Source: Bacteroidaceae bacterium
GTDB taxonomy: Bacteria > Bacteroidota > Bacteroidia > Bacteroidales > Bacteroidaceae
DNA length: 54,373 nucleotides
Assembly: GCA_017547205.1 (NCBI GenBank)
Contig: JAFYQH010000005.1
Location: forward strand, 1 to 54,373
Direction: 5' to 3'
Shown: one piece after another, positions 45,572-54,373 of the stretch
Layout of the letters: every line of letters begins with the position of its first letter
Numbering within the stretch: position 1 is the stretch's first letter
Made by a program: the position numbers and the translations under genes
The notes under the pieces: model-generated
The model's database searches: none
The model's input: the letters and a program-made list of their open reading frames with translations, nothing else
What the model was told of the DNA's origin: nothing

Positions 45572-45579
45572 TATTTTTG
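45572..45579 (+). promoter_or_regulatory. -7 box for the ZIP transporter gene
   Basis: TATTTTTG, an exact consensus, with an ATTG at 45550-45553 as a possible -33. It is 35 nt from the chosen ATG and supports that start. Confidence 0.5.
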
Positions 45580-45614
45580 CAGTACATGTCGTACAACTGA
45601 AAAACTACGGTGAA

Positions 45615-46388
45615 ATGGAGATTTTTATAGGATTGACAATACCATTGCTGGGTACAATGCTTGGAGCGGCACTTGTATTCATGCTACGCGAGAAGATATC
45701 GGGGTTGCTCAACAGAGCCATGCTTGGCTTTGCATCGGGCGTTATGGTCGCGGCAAGTTTCTGGTCACTGCTGCAGCCGGCTCTTGAACAGGTAGGGGAA
45801 GGCCTGTCAAACACATGGCCCATCCTGGCCGGATTTGCTGCAGGAATATGTTTCCTACTATTCCTGGACTGCGTAATACCGCACCAGCATGTCGATGAGA
45901 AGGCGCCCGAAGGCCCTAAATCAAAACTTCCGCGCTCGATAAAGATGATTCTTGCCGTAGCATTGCACAACATCCCCGAAGGCATGGCAGTAGGAGTTGT
46001 TTTTGCAGGAGTAATGAACGGCGACACCAACCTTACTGTAGCCGGAGCCTTGGCCCTGTCCATAGGCATGGCCATACAGAACATACCCGAGGGGGCAATA
46101 ATTTCGGTTCCCCTGCGCAGTGAAGGGAAGAGCCGCAGCAGTGCATTCACATGGGGAGCATTGTCGGGTCTGGTAGAACCTGCAGCTGCAATCGCAACGA
46201 TATTCTTCCTGGGCAACAGCGAGGGAGCCATGCCACTGTTGCTTGCATTTGCAGCAGGAGCCATGTTGTATGTTGTTGTAGAAGAACTCATACCCTCGTC
46301 ACAGGCCGGCCAGCACAGCAATGTGGGAACTATAGGATTCGCGATAGGGTTTGCGCTTATGATGACACTGGACAGTGCACTGGGGTAA
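45615..46388 (+). CDS. ZIP-family metal transporter
   Basis: A 257-residue inner-membrane protein with about eight hydrophobic segments. The ZIP metal sites are HNIPEGMAVG in segment 4 and QNIPEGAIIS in segment 5, the arrangement of ZupT-type zinc or iron importers. Histidines in PHQHVDE lie on the loop before segment 4, as in other ZIPs. The substrate metal is not fixed by sequence. The ATG at 45615 is chosen because upstream in-frame codons run through the promoter and into purL on the other strand. Confidence 0.9.
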   Translation: MEIFIGLTIPLLGTMLGAALVFMLREKISGLLNRAMLGFASGVMVAASFWSLLQPALEQVGEGLSNTWPILAGFAAGICFLLFLDCVIPHQHVDEKAPEGPKSKLPRSIKMILAVALHNIPEGMAVGVVFAGVMNGDTNLTVAGALALSIGMAIQNIPEGAIISVPLRSEGKSRSSAFTWGALSGLVEPAAAIATIFFLGNSEGAMPLLLAFAAGAMLYVVVEELIPSSQAGQHSNVGTIGFAIGFALMMTLDSALG

Positions 46389-46510
46389 ATAACACGTTTC
46401 TGGAACAATCAGATACGAATATATAAAATCCGCCATCCGCAAGTGTTAAAAAATGCAAATACAAAGAATTTGCAAAGCAAAAACCGATTCACACCTACTT
46501 ATATTTTCGA

Positions 46511-46556
46511 TACATTTGCGACCGTGTACGCAGAACGGGATGCGTACAATTTTTGT
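46511..46556 (+). promoter_or_regulatory. -7 box and leader hairpin of the nuo operon
   Basis: TACATTTG (46511-46518) fits the -7 consensus. Just downstream GTACGC and GCGTAC pair as a hairpin, leaving about 45 nt before nuoA. Confidence 0.5.
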
Positions 46557-46582
46557 TGTAACGAAGAACAGACATAGCAACC

Positions 46583-46933
46583 ATGGACCTAGTGCTTCTT
46601 TTCACAATGATCATTGCATCGATAGCCTTCGTAGGCCTTGTAATGATTCTTACAAGGTGGATATCACCACGTACATACAACCGCCAGAAGGGCGAGACAT
46701 ACGAATGCGGAATTCCCACGCAGGGAGAGACATGGATACACTTCAAGGCCGGATACTACCTCTTTGCCATTCTCTTTCTCATGTTCGATATTGAAGCGGT
46801 ATTCCTTTTCCCATGGGCGACCATAGTTCAGGAGCTGGGCATAAAGGCTCTTGTAGGAGTGCTGTTCTTCCTCTTTTTCCTAATATTGGGCCTGGCATAC
46901 GCATGGCGCAAAAAAGCTCTTGAATGGAAATGA
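46583..46933 (+). CDS. nuoA: NADH-quinone oxidoreductase subunit A
   Basis: A 116-residue membrane subunit of complex I with three hydrophobic helices. The conserved loop between helices 1 and 2 is [32 protein letters not shown] marks helix 2. It is the first gene of the operon. Its end overlaps nuoB by 10 bp, which suggests coupled translation. Confidence 0.95.
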   Translation: MDLVLLFTMIIASIAFVGLVMILTRWISPRTYNRQKGETYECGIPTQGETWIHFKAGYYLFAILFLMFDIEAVFLFPWATIVQELGIKALVGVLFFLFFLILGLAYAWRKKALEWK

Positions 46934-47571
46934 AAAAGCCTGCAATAAAATCAATACCCTACGACGAGTTCAAGGACAACGAAACGCTTGAGGCCCTTGT
47001 GGCCGAAATAAACAAGGAGCGCACGAATGTAGTGCTTGGCAAGCTCGACGACCTAATCAACTGGGGTCGCAGCAACTCATTGTGGTCACTTACATTCGCA
47101 ACCAGCTGTTGCGGAATAGAGTTCATGTCGGTAGGTGCCGCAAGATACGACTTCGCAAGGTTCGGGTTCGAGGTAACTCGCAACTCCCCGCGCCAGGCCG
47201 ACCTCATAATGTGCGCCGGCACAATCACCCACAAGATGGCTCCTGTACTAAAGAGGCTTTACGACCAGATGGCCGAACCCAAGTATGTGGTTGCTGTCGG
47301 CGGATGTGCCATAAGCGGAGGACCGTTCAAGGGTTCATACCATGTGCTCAACGGCATTGACAAGATTCTGCCGGTGGATGTATATATCCCCGGCTGTCCG
47401 CCGCGTCCCGAGGCCATTCTGTACGGAATGATGCAGTTGCAGCGCAAAGTAAAAGTCGAGAAGTTCCTGGGCGGCAAGAACATACACCAGAAACGCGGCA
47501 CAATGCCCGACGAACCCATAATTGTAACAAACAACCCCATAAACATGGAGGACGAAGGAGGCAAGGAGTGA
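46924..47571 (+). CDS. nuoB: NADH-quinone oxidoreductase subunit B
   Basis: A 215-residue subunit that holds cluster N2, the last iron-sulfur centre before quinone. It has the tandem cysteines [39 protein letters not shown] and [15 protein letters not shown], giving the four cluster ligands. It stops at TGATG, one base into nuoCD. Confidence 0.95.
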   Translation: MEMKKPAIKSIPYDEFKDNETLEALVAEINKERTNVVLGKLDDLINWGRSNSLWSLTFATSCCGIEFMSVGAARYDFARFGFEVTRNSPRQADLIMCAGTITHKMAPVLKRLYDQMAEPKYVVAVGGCAISGGPFKGSYHVLNGIDKILPVDVYIPGCPPRPEAILYGMMQLQRKVKVEKFLGGKNIHQKRGTMPDEPIIVTNNPINMEDEGGKE

Positions 47572-49136
47572 TGGAGATTACATTCATTGAGATAAAAGAG
47601 TTCCGCCAGACCATGCTGGTGAAGCGTGGAGAGGGCTTTGACTTCCTGCGCGAAATGGTGGGAATGGACTGGGAGAAGGAAGGTCTCGGAGCCATATACA
47701 TACTCGAGAACAGCATCACCCGCGAAGGCGTGGAACTTGCAGTGCGCACGACAGACCGGGAAAAGCCGCAGATACCGACGGTGAGCGATATATGGTACAT
47801 AGCAGAGCTATACGAACGCGAAGTGTTCGATTTCTACGGCATCGAGTTCACGGGGCACCCCGACATGAGACGTCTCTACCTGCGCAACGATTGGGTAGGA
47901 TACCCCCTGCGCAAGGACTATGACCCCAGCGAGGCCATCAACCCCGTACGTCTCGAAAGCGAGACAAAGGAGGAGGTCCATCGAGAATATGAGATAGAGG
48001 AGGACAGGCACCTTGCCGAGATGGTCGAGAAGCTGAAGATTCTGCACTATGACCAGTACGTTATAAACATAGGTCCCCAGCACCCTGCGACACACGGTGT
48101 GTTGCGTTTTCGCCTTGCATTGGAGGGCGAAGAGGTGCGCAAAGTGGACATACATTGCGGCTACATACACCGCGGAATAGAGAAACTATGCGAGAGCAGG
48201 ACATACCCGCAGACATTGGCATTCACCGACCGTCTTGACTACCTGAGCGCACACCAGAATCGCCATGCCCTATGCATGTGCATCGAAAAGGCCATGGGGC
48301 TAGAAGTTACCGACCGCGTTCAGTACATACGCACCATAATGGACGAGCTGCAGCGCATAGACTCGCATCTGCTCATGTTCTCGTGCCTTGCAATGGACAT
48401 GGGAGCCATCACGTCGTTCATATATGGATTCCGCGAACGCGAAAAGGTTCTCGACATAATGGAAGAGGTCACCGGCGGCCGCCTCATCCAGAACTACAAC
48501 ATCATAGGCGGTGTACAAGCCGACATAACACCCGGCTTCGCAAGCAAGGTGAAGGAGTACTGCAACGACCAGAAGAAAAGGCTCAAGGAGTACTACGACG
48601 TATTCGTGAACAATGTAATATTCCGTAACCGCGCCATAGGTGTAGGAGTGCTCACCCTCGAGGATGCCATTTCATTCGGAGCCACCGGCGGCACAGGACG
48701 CGCTTCGGGCTGGGCATGTGACGTGCGCAAGCGCCACCCCTATGCACTTTACGACAAGGTCGAGTTCAAAGAGATACTTCACACCGGTGGTGACAGCTAC
48801 TGCCGTCTGCTGGTACGTCTCGAGGAGATTGTGGAGTCGATAGGCATAATAGAGCAGCTCATTGACAACATACCCGAAGGCGACTACAAGACAAAGACCA
48901 AGCCCATAATAAAACTGCCTGAGGGAAGATTCTACGCAGCCGTCGAGGGCTCACGCGGCGAGTTCGGTGTGTTCATCGAGAGCCATGGCGACAAGATGCC
49001 CTACAGGCTTAAGTTCCGTCCCATGGGAGTTCCCTTGATTGCAGCAGCACAAAAGATAATGAAGGGATGCAAGATTGCCGACCTCATAACCATCGGTGCC
49101 TCACTTGACTATGTCATACCCGACATCGACCGATAA
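47571..49136 (+). CDS. nuoCD: NADH-quinone oxidoreductase fused subunit CD
   Basis: A 521-residue fusion. The NuoC part (about 1-150) has ELYEREVFDFYGIEFTGHPD and LRNDWVGYPLRKDYDP. The NuoD part (about 165-521) has NIGPQHPATHGVLRF, the quinone-site GYIHRGIEKL and the end YVIPDIDR. These form the peripheral arm next to the membrane. The ATG at 47571 is chosen; an in-frame GTG at 47568 would overlap further. Directly after it comes nuoH, with no nuoE, nuoF or nuoG. Confidence 0.95.
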   Translation: MEITFIEIKEFRQTMLVKRGEGFDFLREMVGMDWEKEGLGAIYILENSITREGVELAVRTTDREKPQIPTVSDIWYIAELYEREVFDFYGIEFTGHPDMRRLYLRNDWVGYPLRKDYDPSEAINPVRLESETKEEVHREYEIEEDRHLAEMVEKLKILHYDQYVINIGPQHPATHGVLRFRLALEGEEVRKVDIHCGYIHRGIEKLCESRTYPQTLAFTDRLDYLSAHQNRHALCMCIEKAMGLEVTDRVQYIRTIMDELQRIDSHLLMFSCLAMDMGAITSFIYGFREREKVLDIMEEVTGGRLIQNYNIIGGVQADITPGFASKVKEYCNDQKKRLKEYYDVFVNNVIFRNRAIGVGVLTLEDAISFGATGGTGRASGWACDVRKRHPYALYDKVEFKEILHTGGDSYCRLLVRLEEIVESIGIIEQLIDNIPEGDYKTKTKPIIKLPEGRFYAAVEGSRGEFGVFIESHGDKMPYRLKFRPMGVPLIAAAQKIMKGCKIADLITIGASLDYVIPDIDR

Positions 49137-49147
49137 AAAGAAAAGAG

Positions 49148-50224
49148 ATGCTAGACTTCACGACCATAACAACAGCCATAGACCAATACCTGCACTCGGT
49201 AATGCCTGCACCTGCAGCTACACTCACGGAGTGCGCCATCGTCGCCATATGCGCCATTGCCGCATACCTGGTATTTGCAATAGTGATGATATTCATGGAG
49301 CGCAAAGTGTGTGCGGCCTTCCAGTGCCGTCTGGGCCCTACCCGCGTAGGATTCTGGGGAATACTTCAAGTGTTCGCCGACGTGTTCAAGATGCTCATAA
49401 AGGAGATTATTGAGATAAAGCGGTCGGACCACATACTCTACAACCTGGCACCGTTCCTTGTGGTAATGAGCTCACTCATAACATTCTGTTGCCTTCCATT
49501 CGCACAAGGCCTACAGGTTCTCGACTTCAACATAGGCGTGTTCTTCATCATGGCGGCATCATCGTTCGGCATATTGGGAATACTGCTTGCCGGCTGGAGC
49601 AGCAACAACAAGTTCTCCATGATAGGAGCGATGCGAAGCGGCGGACAGATGATCAGTTACGAGCTGTCTGTCGGGCTTAGCATACTCACCCTTGTAGTTC
49701 TCAGCGGCACCATGCAGATAAGCGAGATTGTTGAGATACAGACACAAGGATGGTTCATTGTCCGCGGACACATACCGGCAATAATCGCGTTCATCATATA
49801 CATAATTGCCGGAAACGCCGAGACTAACCGTGCCCCCTTCGACCTTCCCGAGGCCGAGTCGGAGCTTACAGCCGGTTTCCACACCGAATATTCGGGTATG
49901 GGATTCGGTCTTTTCTACGTGGCCGAGTTCATGAACATGTTCATCATTGCCGGCATAGCATCGGCACTGTTCCTGGGCGGCTGGGCACCCCTCTACATCC
50001 CTGGGCTGGAAAGTTTCAACAATGCCATGTGCTGGATTCCCGGCATAGTGTGGTTCCTGGGCAAGACATTCTTTGTAATATGGCTGCTCATGTGGATACG
50101 CTGGACCTTCCCGCGAATGAGAATTGACCAGGTACTTGTACTGGAGTGGAAATATCTTGTGCCCATAGGATTGCTCAACCTGCTCATAATGACAATCTGC
50201 GTGGTAATGGGCTGGACATTGTAA
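49148..50224 (+). CDS. nuoH: NADH-quinone oxidoreductase subunit H
   Basis: A 358-residue membrane subunit that forms the quinone chamber at the arm junction. Family motifs are MERKVCAAFQCRLGPTRVGF, AETNRAPFDLPEAESELTAG and TEYSGMGFGLFYVAEF, where acidic residues line the quinone tunnel. It starts 11 nt after nuoCD. Confidence 0.95.
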   Translation: MLDFTTITTAIDQYLHSVMPAPAATLTECAIVAICAIAAYLVFAIVMIFMERKVCAAFQCRLGPTRVGFWGILQVFADVFKMLIKEIIEIKRSDHILYNLAPFLVVMSSLITFCCLPFAQGLQVLDFNIGVFFIMAASSFGILGILLAGWSSNNKFSMIGAMRSGGQMISYELSVGLSILTLVVLSGTMQISEIVEIQTQGWFIVRGHIPAIIAFIIYIIAGNAETNRAPFDLPEAESELTAGFHTEYSGMGFGLFYVAEFMNMFIIAGIASALFLGGWAPLYIPGLESFNNAMCWIPGIVWFLGKTFFVIWLLMWIRWTFPRMRIDQVLVLEWKYLVPIGLLNLLIMTICVVMGWTL

Positions 50225-50237
50225 GAAAACATACAGA

Positions 50238-50684
50238 ATGGAAACAAGAAATACATATATAGGCAACATCATTCACGCCGCAAAGTCCCTACTGACAGGT
50301 ATGCGCGTGACCCTGCGCGAGTTCTTCACCCGCAAGATAACCGAGCAGTACCCCGAGAACCGTAGCACGCTGCACATACCGTCCCGCCACCGCGCCACGC
50401 TGGTTATGCCGCATGACGCCGACGGCAACAACAAGTGCATAGCCTGCGGACTATGCCAGCAGACATGCCCCAACGGCACTATAAGCATAACCACAAAAAC
50501 CGTTACCGACGAGGAGACTGGCAAGAGCAGGAAGGTGCTTGCCGAGTACCATTACGACCTCGGTGCATGCATGTTCTGCCAGTTGTGCGTGAACATATGT
50601 CCAAAGGGTGCCATAGAGTTCAGCAATGAGTTTGAGAATGCAGTCTTCGACAGGAAGAAACTTATAATAAAACTAAACAGATAG
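50238..50684 (+). CDS. nuoI: NADH-quinone oxidoreductase subunit I
   Basis: A 148-residue ferredoxin-like subunit with two 4Fe-4S motifs, CIACGLCQQTCPNG (about 67-80) and CMFCQLCVNICPKG (about 112-125). It passes electrons to cluster N2. In the absence of NuoEFG it would be the electron entry point of the peripheral arm (inference). Confidence 0.95.
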   Translation: METRNTYIGNIIHAAKSLLTGMRVTLREFFTRKITEQYPENRSTLHIPSRHRATLVMPHDADGNNKCIACGLCQQTCPNGTISITTKTVTDEETGKSRKVLAEYHYDLGACMFCQLCVNICPKGAIEFSNEFENAVFDRKKLIIKLNR

Positions 50685-50687
50685 GAT

Positions 50688-51191
50688 ATGGACATAAACA
50701 TGATAATATTCGGTGGTCTTGCCATTGTGATGATTGTGTCGGCCCTGTTCGCCGTGACATCGAGCAAGATTATGCGCGCCACCACCCTGCTGCTGTTCGT
50801 GCTGTTCGGAACAGCCGGACTCTACTTCATGCTGCACTACACATTCCTGGGCGCGGTACAGATAACCGTTTATGCCGGCGGCATCGTCGTTATGTTCATA
50901 TTCGCCATACTGCTCATAGGCAAGGGAAGCATGGACATAACGCAGACATCTATACGCCGTTACCTTGCCGGTATGGCCACCGCCCTCACAGGCATGGCAC
51001 TGGCTATATACCTGATAATGAACACCGATTTCCATAGCGACAAGTTCACCGCCGACGGTGTGGACATGAAACTCCTTGGCAACGCGCTCATGGGAACCGA
51101 GAAATTCAACTACATACTCCCGTTCGAGGCAATGAGCGTACTGCTGCTTGCCTGCACGGTAGGAGCCATAATGATAGCACGAAAAAAATAG
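50688..51191 (+). CDS. nuoJ: NADH-quinone oxidoreductase subunit J
   Basis: A 167-residue membrane subunit with five hydrophobic helices. The conserved helix 3 contains VQITVYAGGIVVMFIFAIL, including the pi-bulge region that gates proton transfer. It starts 3 nt after nuoI. Confidence 0.93.
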   Translation: MDINMIIFGGLAIVMIVSALFAVTSSKIMRATTLLLFVLFGTAGLYFMLHYTFLGAVQITVYAGGIVVMFIFAILLIGKGSMDITQTSIRRYLAGMATALTGMALAIYLIMNTDFHSDKFTADGVDMKLLGNALMGTEKFNYILPFEAMSVLLLACTVGAIMIARKK

Positions 51192-51195
51192 CACC

Positions 51196-51507
51196 ATGAA
51201 CATACCTGCAGAATACATGCTCATCCTCTCGGCGATGCTCTTTTTCATTGGAGTATTCGGTTTCTTTACCCGACGCAACCTTGTATCGCTGCTCATAAGC
51301 ACCGAGCTCATGCTCAACGCCGTTGACATAAACTTCGCGGTATTCAACGCCTACTGCCAGCCGCAGCACCTCGAGGGGTATATCTTCTCGCTGTTCGGCA
51401 TAGGCGTGGCAGCAGCCGAGACAGCCGTGGCAATAGCCATAATAATAAACGTGTACCGCAACATACACTCGATACACATCAAGAAGTTGAAGAACCTAAA
51501 GCACTAA
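51196..51507 (+). CDS. nuoK: NADH-quinone oxidoreductase subunit K
   Basis: A 103-residue, three-helix subunit. Conserved glutamates are in LISTELMLNAVDINF and GVAAAETAVAIAI, both needed for proton translocation in the family. It starts 4 nt after nuoJ. Confidence 0.95.
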   Translation: MNIPAEYMLILSAMLFFIGVFGFFTRRNLVSLLISTELMLNAVDINFAVFNAYCQPQHLEGYIFSLFGIGVAAAETAVAIAIIINVYRNIHSIHIKKLKNLKH

Positions 51508-51510
51508 GGC

Positions 51511-53436
51511 ATGGAATACACAATACTGATACTTGCATTGCCGTTGCTCAGTTTCCTTCTTCTGGGGCTGCTGGGCAAGAGAATGCCGCACATGCTTGCA
51601 GGCACCATAGGCACCTTGTCACTCGCTGCAGTGACCGCGCTGTCATACATCACTGCAGCCGGCTACTTCCTTTCCGGGCGCAATGCCGAAGGAGTGTTCG
51701 CCGACATCATGCCCTATAACTTCACATGGCTGCCATTTGACGGCATGCTGGGCATAGACATGGGAATACTGCTCAGCCCCATCTCTGTAATGATGCTCAT
51801 AGTCATCTCCACCGTAAGCCTCATGGTACACATCTACTCCCTTGGATATATGAAGGGAGAGAGAGGTTTCCAACGCTACTACGCATTCCTGTCGCTCTTC
51901 ACATTCTCCATGCTGGGCCTTGTGGTGGCAACCAACATATTCCAGATGTACGTATTCTGGGAACTTGTGGGAGTATCGTCCTACCTGCTCATAGGCTTCT
52001 ACTACACCAAACCGGCGGCCATAGCGGCATCGAAGAAAGCATTCATCGTGACAAGATTTGCCGACCTCTTCTTCCTCATCGGCATACTCATATATGGCTA
52101 CTACATGGAAACATTCTCGTTCAACCCACCGGCAACGGAACTGATGACAGCCGGTGCAGTATTGCCCGTAGCACTGTTGCTCATGTTCATCGGAGGTGCC
52201 GGCAAGAGCGCCATGTTCCCGCTCCACATATGGCTGCCCGACGCCATGGAAGGCCCCACCCCCGTATCGGCACTCATACATGCCGCTACCATGGTCGTGG
52301 CCGGTGTATTCCTCGTTGCACGCCTGTTCCCCATATTCATCGGATATGCACCCGAGGTACTGCACATCATAGCCTACGTTGGAGCGTTTACCGCCCTTTA
52401 TGCCGCCATCGTTGCCTGCGCGCAGAGCGACATAAAACGCGTGCTCGCCTTCTCCACTATATCCCAGATAGCATTCATGATGGTTGCATTGGGCGTATGC
52501 ACCGGTAGTGACCCACATGAAGGCGGCCTTGGATATATGGCATCCATGTTCCACCTGTTCACCCATGCCATGTTCAAGGGACTCCTGTTCCTTGGTGCAG
52601 GAGCCATAATACATGCAGTGCACAGCAACGAGAAGGACCACATGGGCGGCCTGCGCAAGTACATGCCCGTTACGCACATCACGTTCCTCATAGCCTGCCT
52701 TGCCATAGCCGGAATACCGCCTTTCAGCGGTTTCTTCAGCAAGGACGAGATACTTGTAGCATGCTACAGATACTCCGACCTCATGGGCATGTTCATGAGC
52801 GCGGTAGCTGCACTCACGGCATTCTACATGTTCCGTCTCTACTACGTTATATTCTGGGGCAAGAGCCATTACGAGGAGCAGCTTGCACTCTACAACGGCG
52901 GCGAGAGCAGCCACAAGCCACACAAGCCGCACGAGGCACCGTTCACAATGACCCTGCCGCTTGTCATACTCGCAATAATAACATGCGTGGCCGGCTTTAT
53001 TCCGTTCGGTGAGTTCGTCAGCAGCAACGGCCAGGAATACACCATTCACCTTGACAAGACCGTTGCTACAACAAGTGTCATACTTGCCCTTGCCGGCATT
53101 GCAGTTGCCACCGTTATGTACATAAGGAGCGGCAGCCGCATGAGAAGAATCGTCAACTGGGCACTACATGGGCCAATCGTTGCCGCATACCACAGGTTCT
53201 ACATGGACGAGGTATGGCTGTTCGTTACAAAGAAGATAATCTTCAACTGCATAAGCCGCCCCATAGCATGGTTCGACCGCAAGGTTGTGGACGGTTCGCT
53301 CGACCTGCTGGCCAAGGCGACACAGAACACGGCCGCGCTCATACGCCCATGGCAGAGCGGAAACATACAGACATATTGTATATGGTTCCTCTGCGGCGCC
53401 CTTGTGATTATACTTGCATTGTTGTACATGGCTTGA
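51511..53436 (+). CDS. nuoL: NADH-quinone oxidoreductase subunit L
   Basis: A 641-residue antiporter-like proton pump, the distal membrane subunit with the long lateral helix. Family motifs are FWELVGVSSYLLIGFYY (conserved Glu), GGAGKSAMFPLHIWLPDAME (conserved Lys), GPTPVSALIHAATMV, and LAFSTISQIAFMMVALGV. A C-terminal segment of about 140 residues includes the lateral helix. It starts 3 nt after nuoK. Confidence 0.95.
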   Translation: MEYTILILALPLLSFLLLGLLGKRMPHMLAGTIGTLSLAAVTALSYITAAGYFLSGRNAEGVFADIMPYNFTWLPFDGMLGIDMGILLSPISVMMLIVISTVSLMVHIYSLGYMKGERGFQRYYAFLSLFTFSMLGLVVATNIFQMYVFWELVGVSSYLLIGFYYTKPAAIAASKKAFIVTRFADLFFLIGILIYGYYMETFSFNPPATELMTAGAVLPVALLLMFIGGAGKSAMFPLHIWLPDAMEGPTPVSALIHAATMVVAGVFLVARLFPIFIGYAPEVLHIIAYVGAFTALYAAIVACAQSDIKRVLAFSTISQIAFMMVALGVCTGSDPHEGGLGYMASMFHLFTHAMFKGLLFLGAGAIIHAVHSNEKDHMGGLRKYMPVTHITFLIACLAIAGIPPFSGFFSKDEILVACYRYSDLMGMFMSAVAALTAFYMFRLYYVIFWGKSHYEEQLALYNGGESSHKPHKPHEAPFTMTLPLVILAIITCVAGFIPFGEFVSSNGQEYTIHLDKTVATTSVILALAGIAVATVMYIRSGSRMRRIVNWALHGPIVAAYHRFYMDEVWLFVTKKIIFNCISRPIAWFDRKVVDGSLDLLAKATQNTAALIRPWQSGNIQTYCIWFLCGALVIILALLYMA

Positions 53437-53455
53437 TAAAAGAGAAAGGAATACT

Positions 53456-54373
53456 ATGAATATACTTCTTCTGTTCGTTATTATACCGGTTGTCATGCTC
53501 CTTGCCCTATGGTGCAGCAGGAATGTCAACCAGACACGCGCAGTCATGGTTACAGGCTCAACCCTGCTGCTTGCACTGTCGGTATACCTCACCATCGATT
53601 TCATAGGGTTGCGCAGTGCCGGAGAGAACGCCGCAATGCTCTACACGGCATCGTGGAGCTGGTACGGGCCGCTCAACATAGCCCTGTCGGTGGGAGTGGA
53701 CGGAATTTCCGTCGCCATGCTACTGCTCTCCTCAATAATTGTATTTACCGGCACCTTCGCATCGTGGAGGCTACAGCCCATGACCAAAGAATTCTTCCTC
53801 TGGTACACCCTGCTGTCGGCCGGAGTGTACGGGTTCTTCATCTCGACCGACCTCTTTACCATGTTCATGTTCTACGAGACAGCGCTCATCCCCATGTACC
53901 TGCTCATAGGCGTTTGGGGAAGCGGACGCAAGGAGTACTCGGCAATGAAGCTGACACTCATGCTCATGGGCGGTTCGGCATTCCTTCTCATAGGAATCCT
54001 CGGCATATACTTCGGCAGCGGAGCCACCACAATGGATATCAACGAAATTGCAGCGATGAACAGCATACCCACAGGGATGCAGTATATATTCTTCCCGCTG
54101 ACATTCATCGGGTTCGGTGTTCTTGGAGCCCTGTTCCCGTTCCACACCTGGAGCCCCGACGGCCATGCATGCGCCCCCACATCGGTATCGATGCTTCATG
54201 CAGGAGTGCTAATGAAGCTTGGAGGCTACGGCTGCTTCCGCATTGCCATGTACCTGCTGCCACAGGCCGCCAACGACCTTGCATGGATATTCATCATACT
54301 CACGACCATAAGCGTCGTCTACGGAGCACTTAGCGCGATAAGCCAGACCGACCTCAAGTACATAAACGCCTAC
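53456..54373 (+). CDS. nuoM: NADH-quinone oxidoreductase subunit M (3' end beyond window)
   Basis: The frame from the ATG at 53456 is open through the last base, giving the first 306 residues of about 490-500. Visible motifs are LSVGVDGISVAMLLLSS, FMFYETALIPMYLLIGVWG with the pump glutamate, and FPFHTWSPDGHACAPTSVSM followed by LHAGVLMKLGGYG. It is the second antiporter-like subunit; nuoN is expected next. It starts 19 nt after nuoL. Confidence 0.93.
   Translation, partial: MNILLLFVIIPVVMLLALWCSRNVNQTRAVMVTGSTLLLALSVYLTIDFIGLRSAGENAAMLYTASWSWYGPLNIALSVGVDGISVAMLLLSSIIVFTGTFASWRLQPMTKEFFLWYTLLSAGVYGFFISTDLFTMFMFYETALIPMYLLIGVWGSGRKEYSAMKLTLMLMGGSAFLLIGILGIYFGSGATTMDINEIAAMNSIPTGMQYIFFPLTFIGFGVLGALFPFHTWSPDGHACAPTSVSMLHAGVLMKLGGYGCFRIAMYLLPQAANDLAWIFIILTTISVVYGALSAISQTDLKYINAY

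Noticed and set aside
51643-53049. 468-codon open frame on the minus strand
   Set aside because: Antisense to nuoL; composition rich in C, H, E and Y is typical of a shadow frame.

Overview
The window is chromosomal DNA of a Bacteroidales bacterium, probably a Bacteroidaceae/Prevotellaceae/Muribaculaceae relative; genus and species cannot be fixed from the sequence. The reasons are starts without Shine-Dalgarno motifs, promoters of the Bacteroidetes type (TTTG, about 20 nt, TAnnTTTG or TAnnTTCG), families largely confined to Bacteroidetes (DUF5683, DUF3822, outer-membrane beta-barrel family, BspA-type repeats, GHL10 lipoproteins, C-terminal sorting-like tails) and a complex I operon that lacks nuoE, nuoF and nuoG.

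Layout. 1-530: 5' part of a BspA-like surface protein (minus strand). 531-1727: intergenic DNA with structured repeats and tRNA-Gln(CTG). 1728-4940: rsfS-ftsH-cdsA, running into convergent lpxB-surE (4917-6870). 6961-9855: secreted GH84 N-acetylglucosaminidase. 10193-16225: parA-parB-DUF5683-lytic transglycosylase-relA/spoT. 16326-17652: M23 peptidase and MerR regulator (minus), divergent from alaS (17873-20491). 20841-22454: CotH-like secreted protein with a G8 tract at its promoter. 22624-24057: RecD-like helicase (minus). 24151-26356: pseudopilin-like protein, DUF3822, rsmD. 26398-30849: cardiolipin synthase and an outer-membrane barrel protein (minus). 31003-33076: a small unknown gene, a lipoprotein and a sigma factor. 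33194-35154: GHL10 lipoprotein and GNAT (minus). 35297-38077: uvrA. 38078-38943: non-coding DNA with two structured repeats in inverted orientation. 38944-45406 (minus): purL, two chromate-transporter halves, AraC regulator, CAT-like acetyltransferase. 45615-46388: ZIP transporter. 46583-54373: nuoA-B-CD-H-I-J-K-L-M, with nuoM cut by the window end.

Most of the window is housekeeping: ribosome silencing, membrane proteolysis, phospholipid and lipid A synthesis, chromosome partition, cell-wall turnover, stringent response, DNA repair, purine synthesis and respiration. The accessory genes (BspA-like, GH84, CotH-like, AraC/CAT) sit next to the repeat-rich intergenic regions or have lower GC.

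The most unusual signal is non-coding. Three roughly 290-360 nt elements (about 827-1190 plus; 38130-38425 minus; 38465-38757 plus) share a 5' box, conserved single-strand blocks and a 3' hairpin, while their long paired arms differ in sequence yet stay complementary. A decayed 3' end of a fourth copy lies at about 727-802. This pattern suggests a dispersed, structure-conserved DNA or RNA element that I cannot match to a named family.
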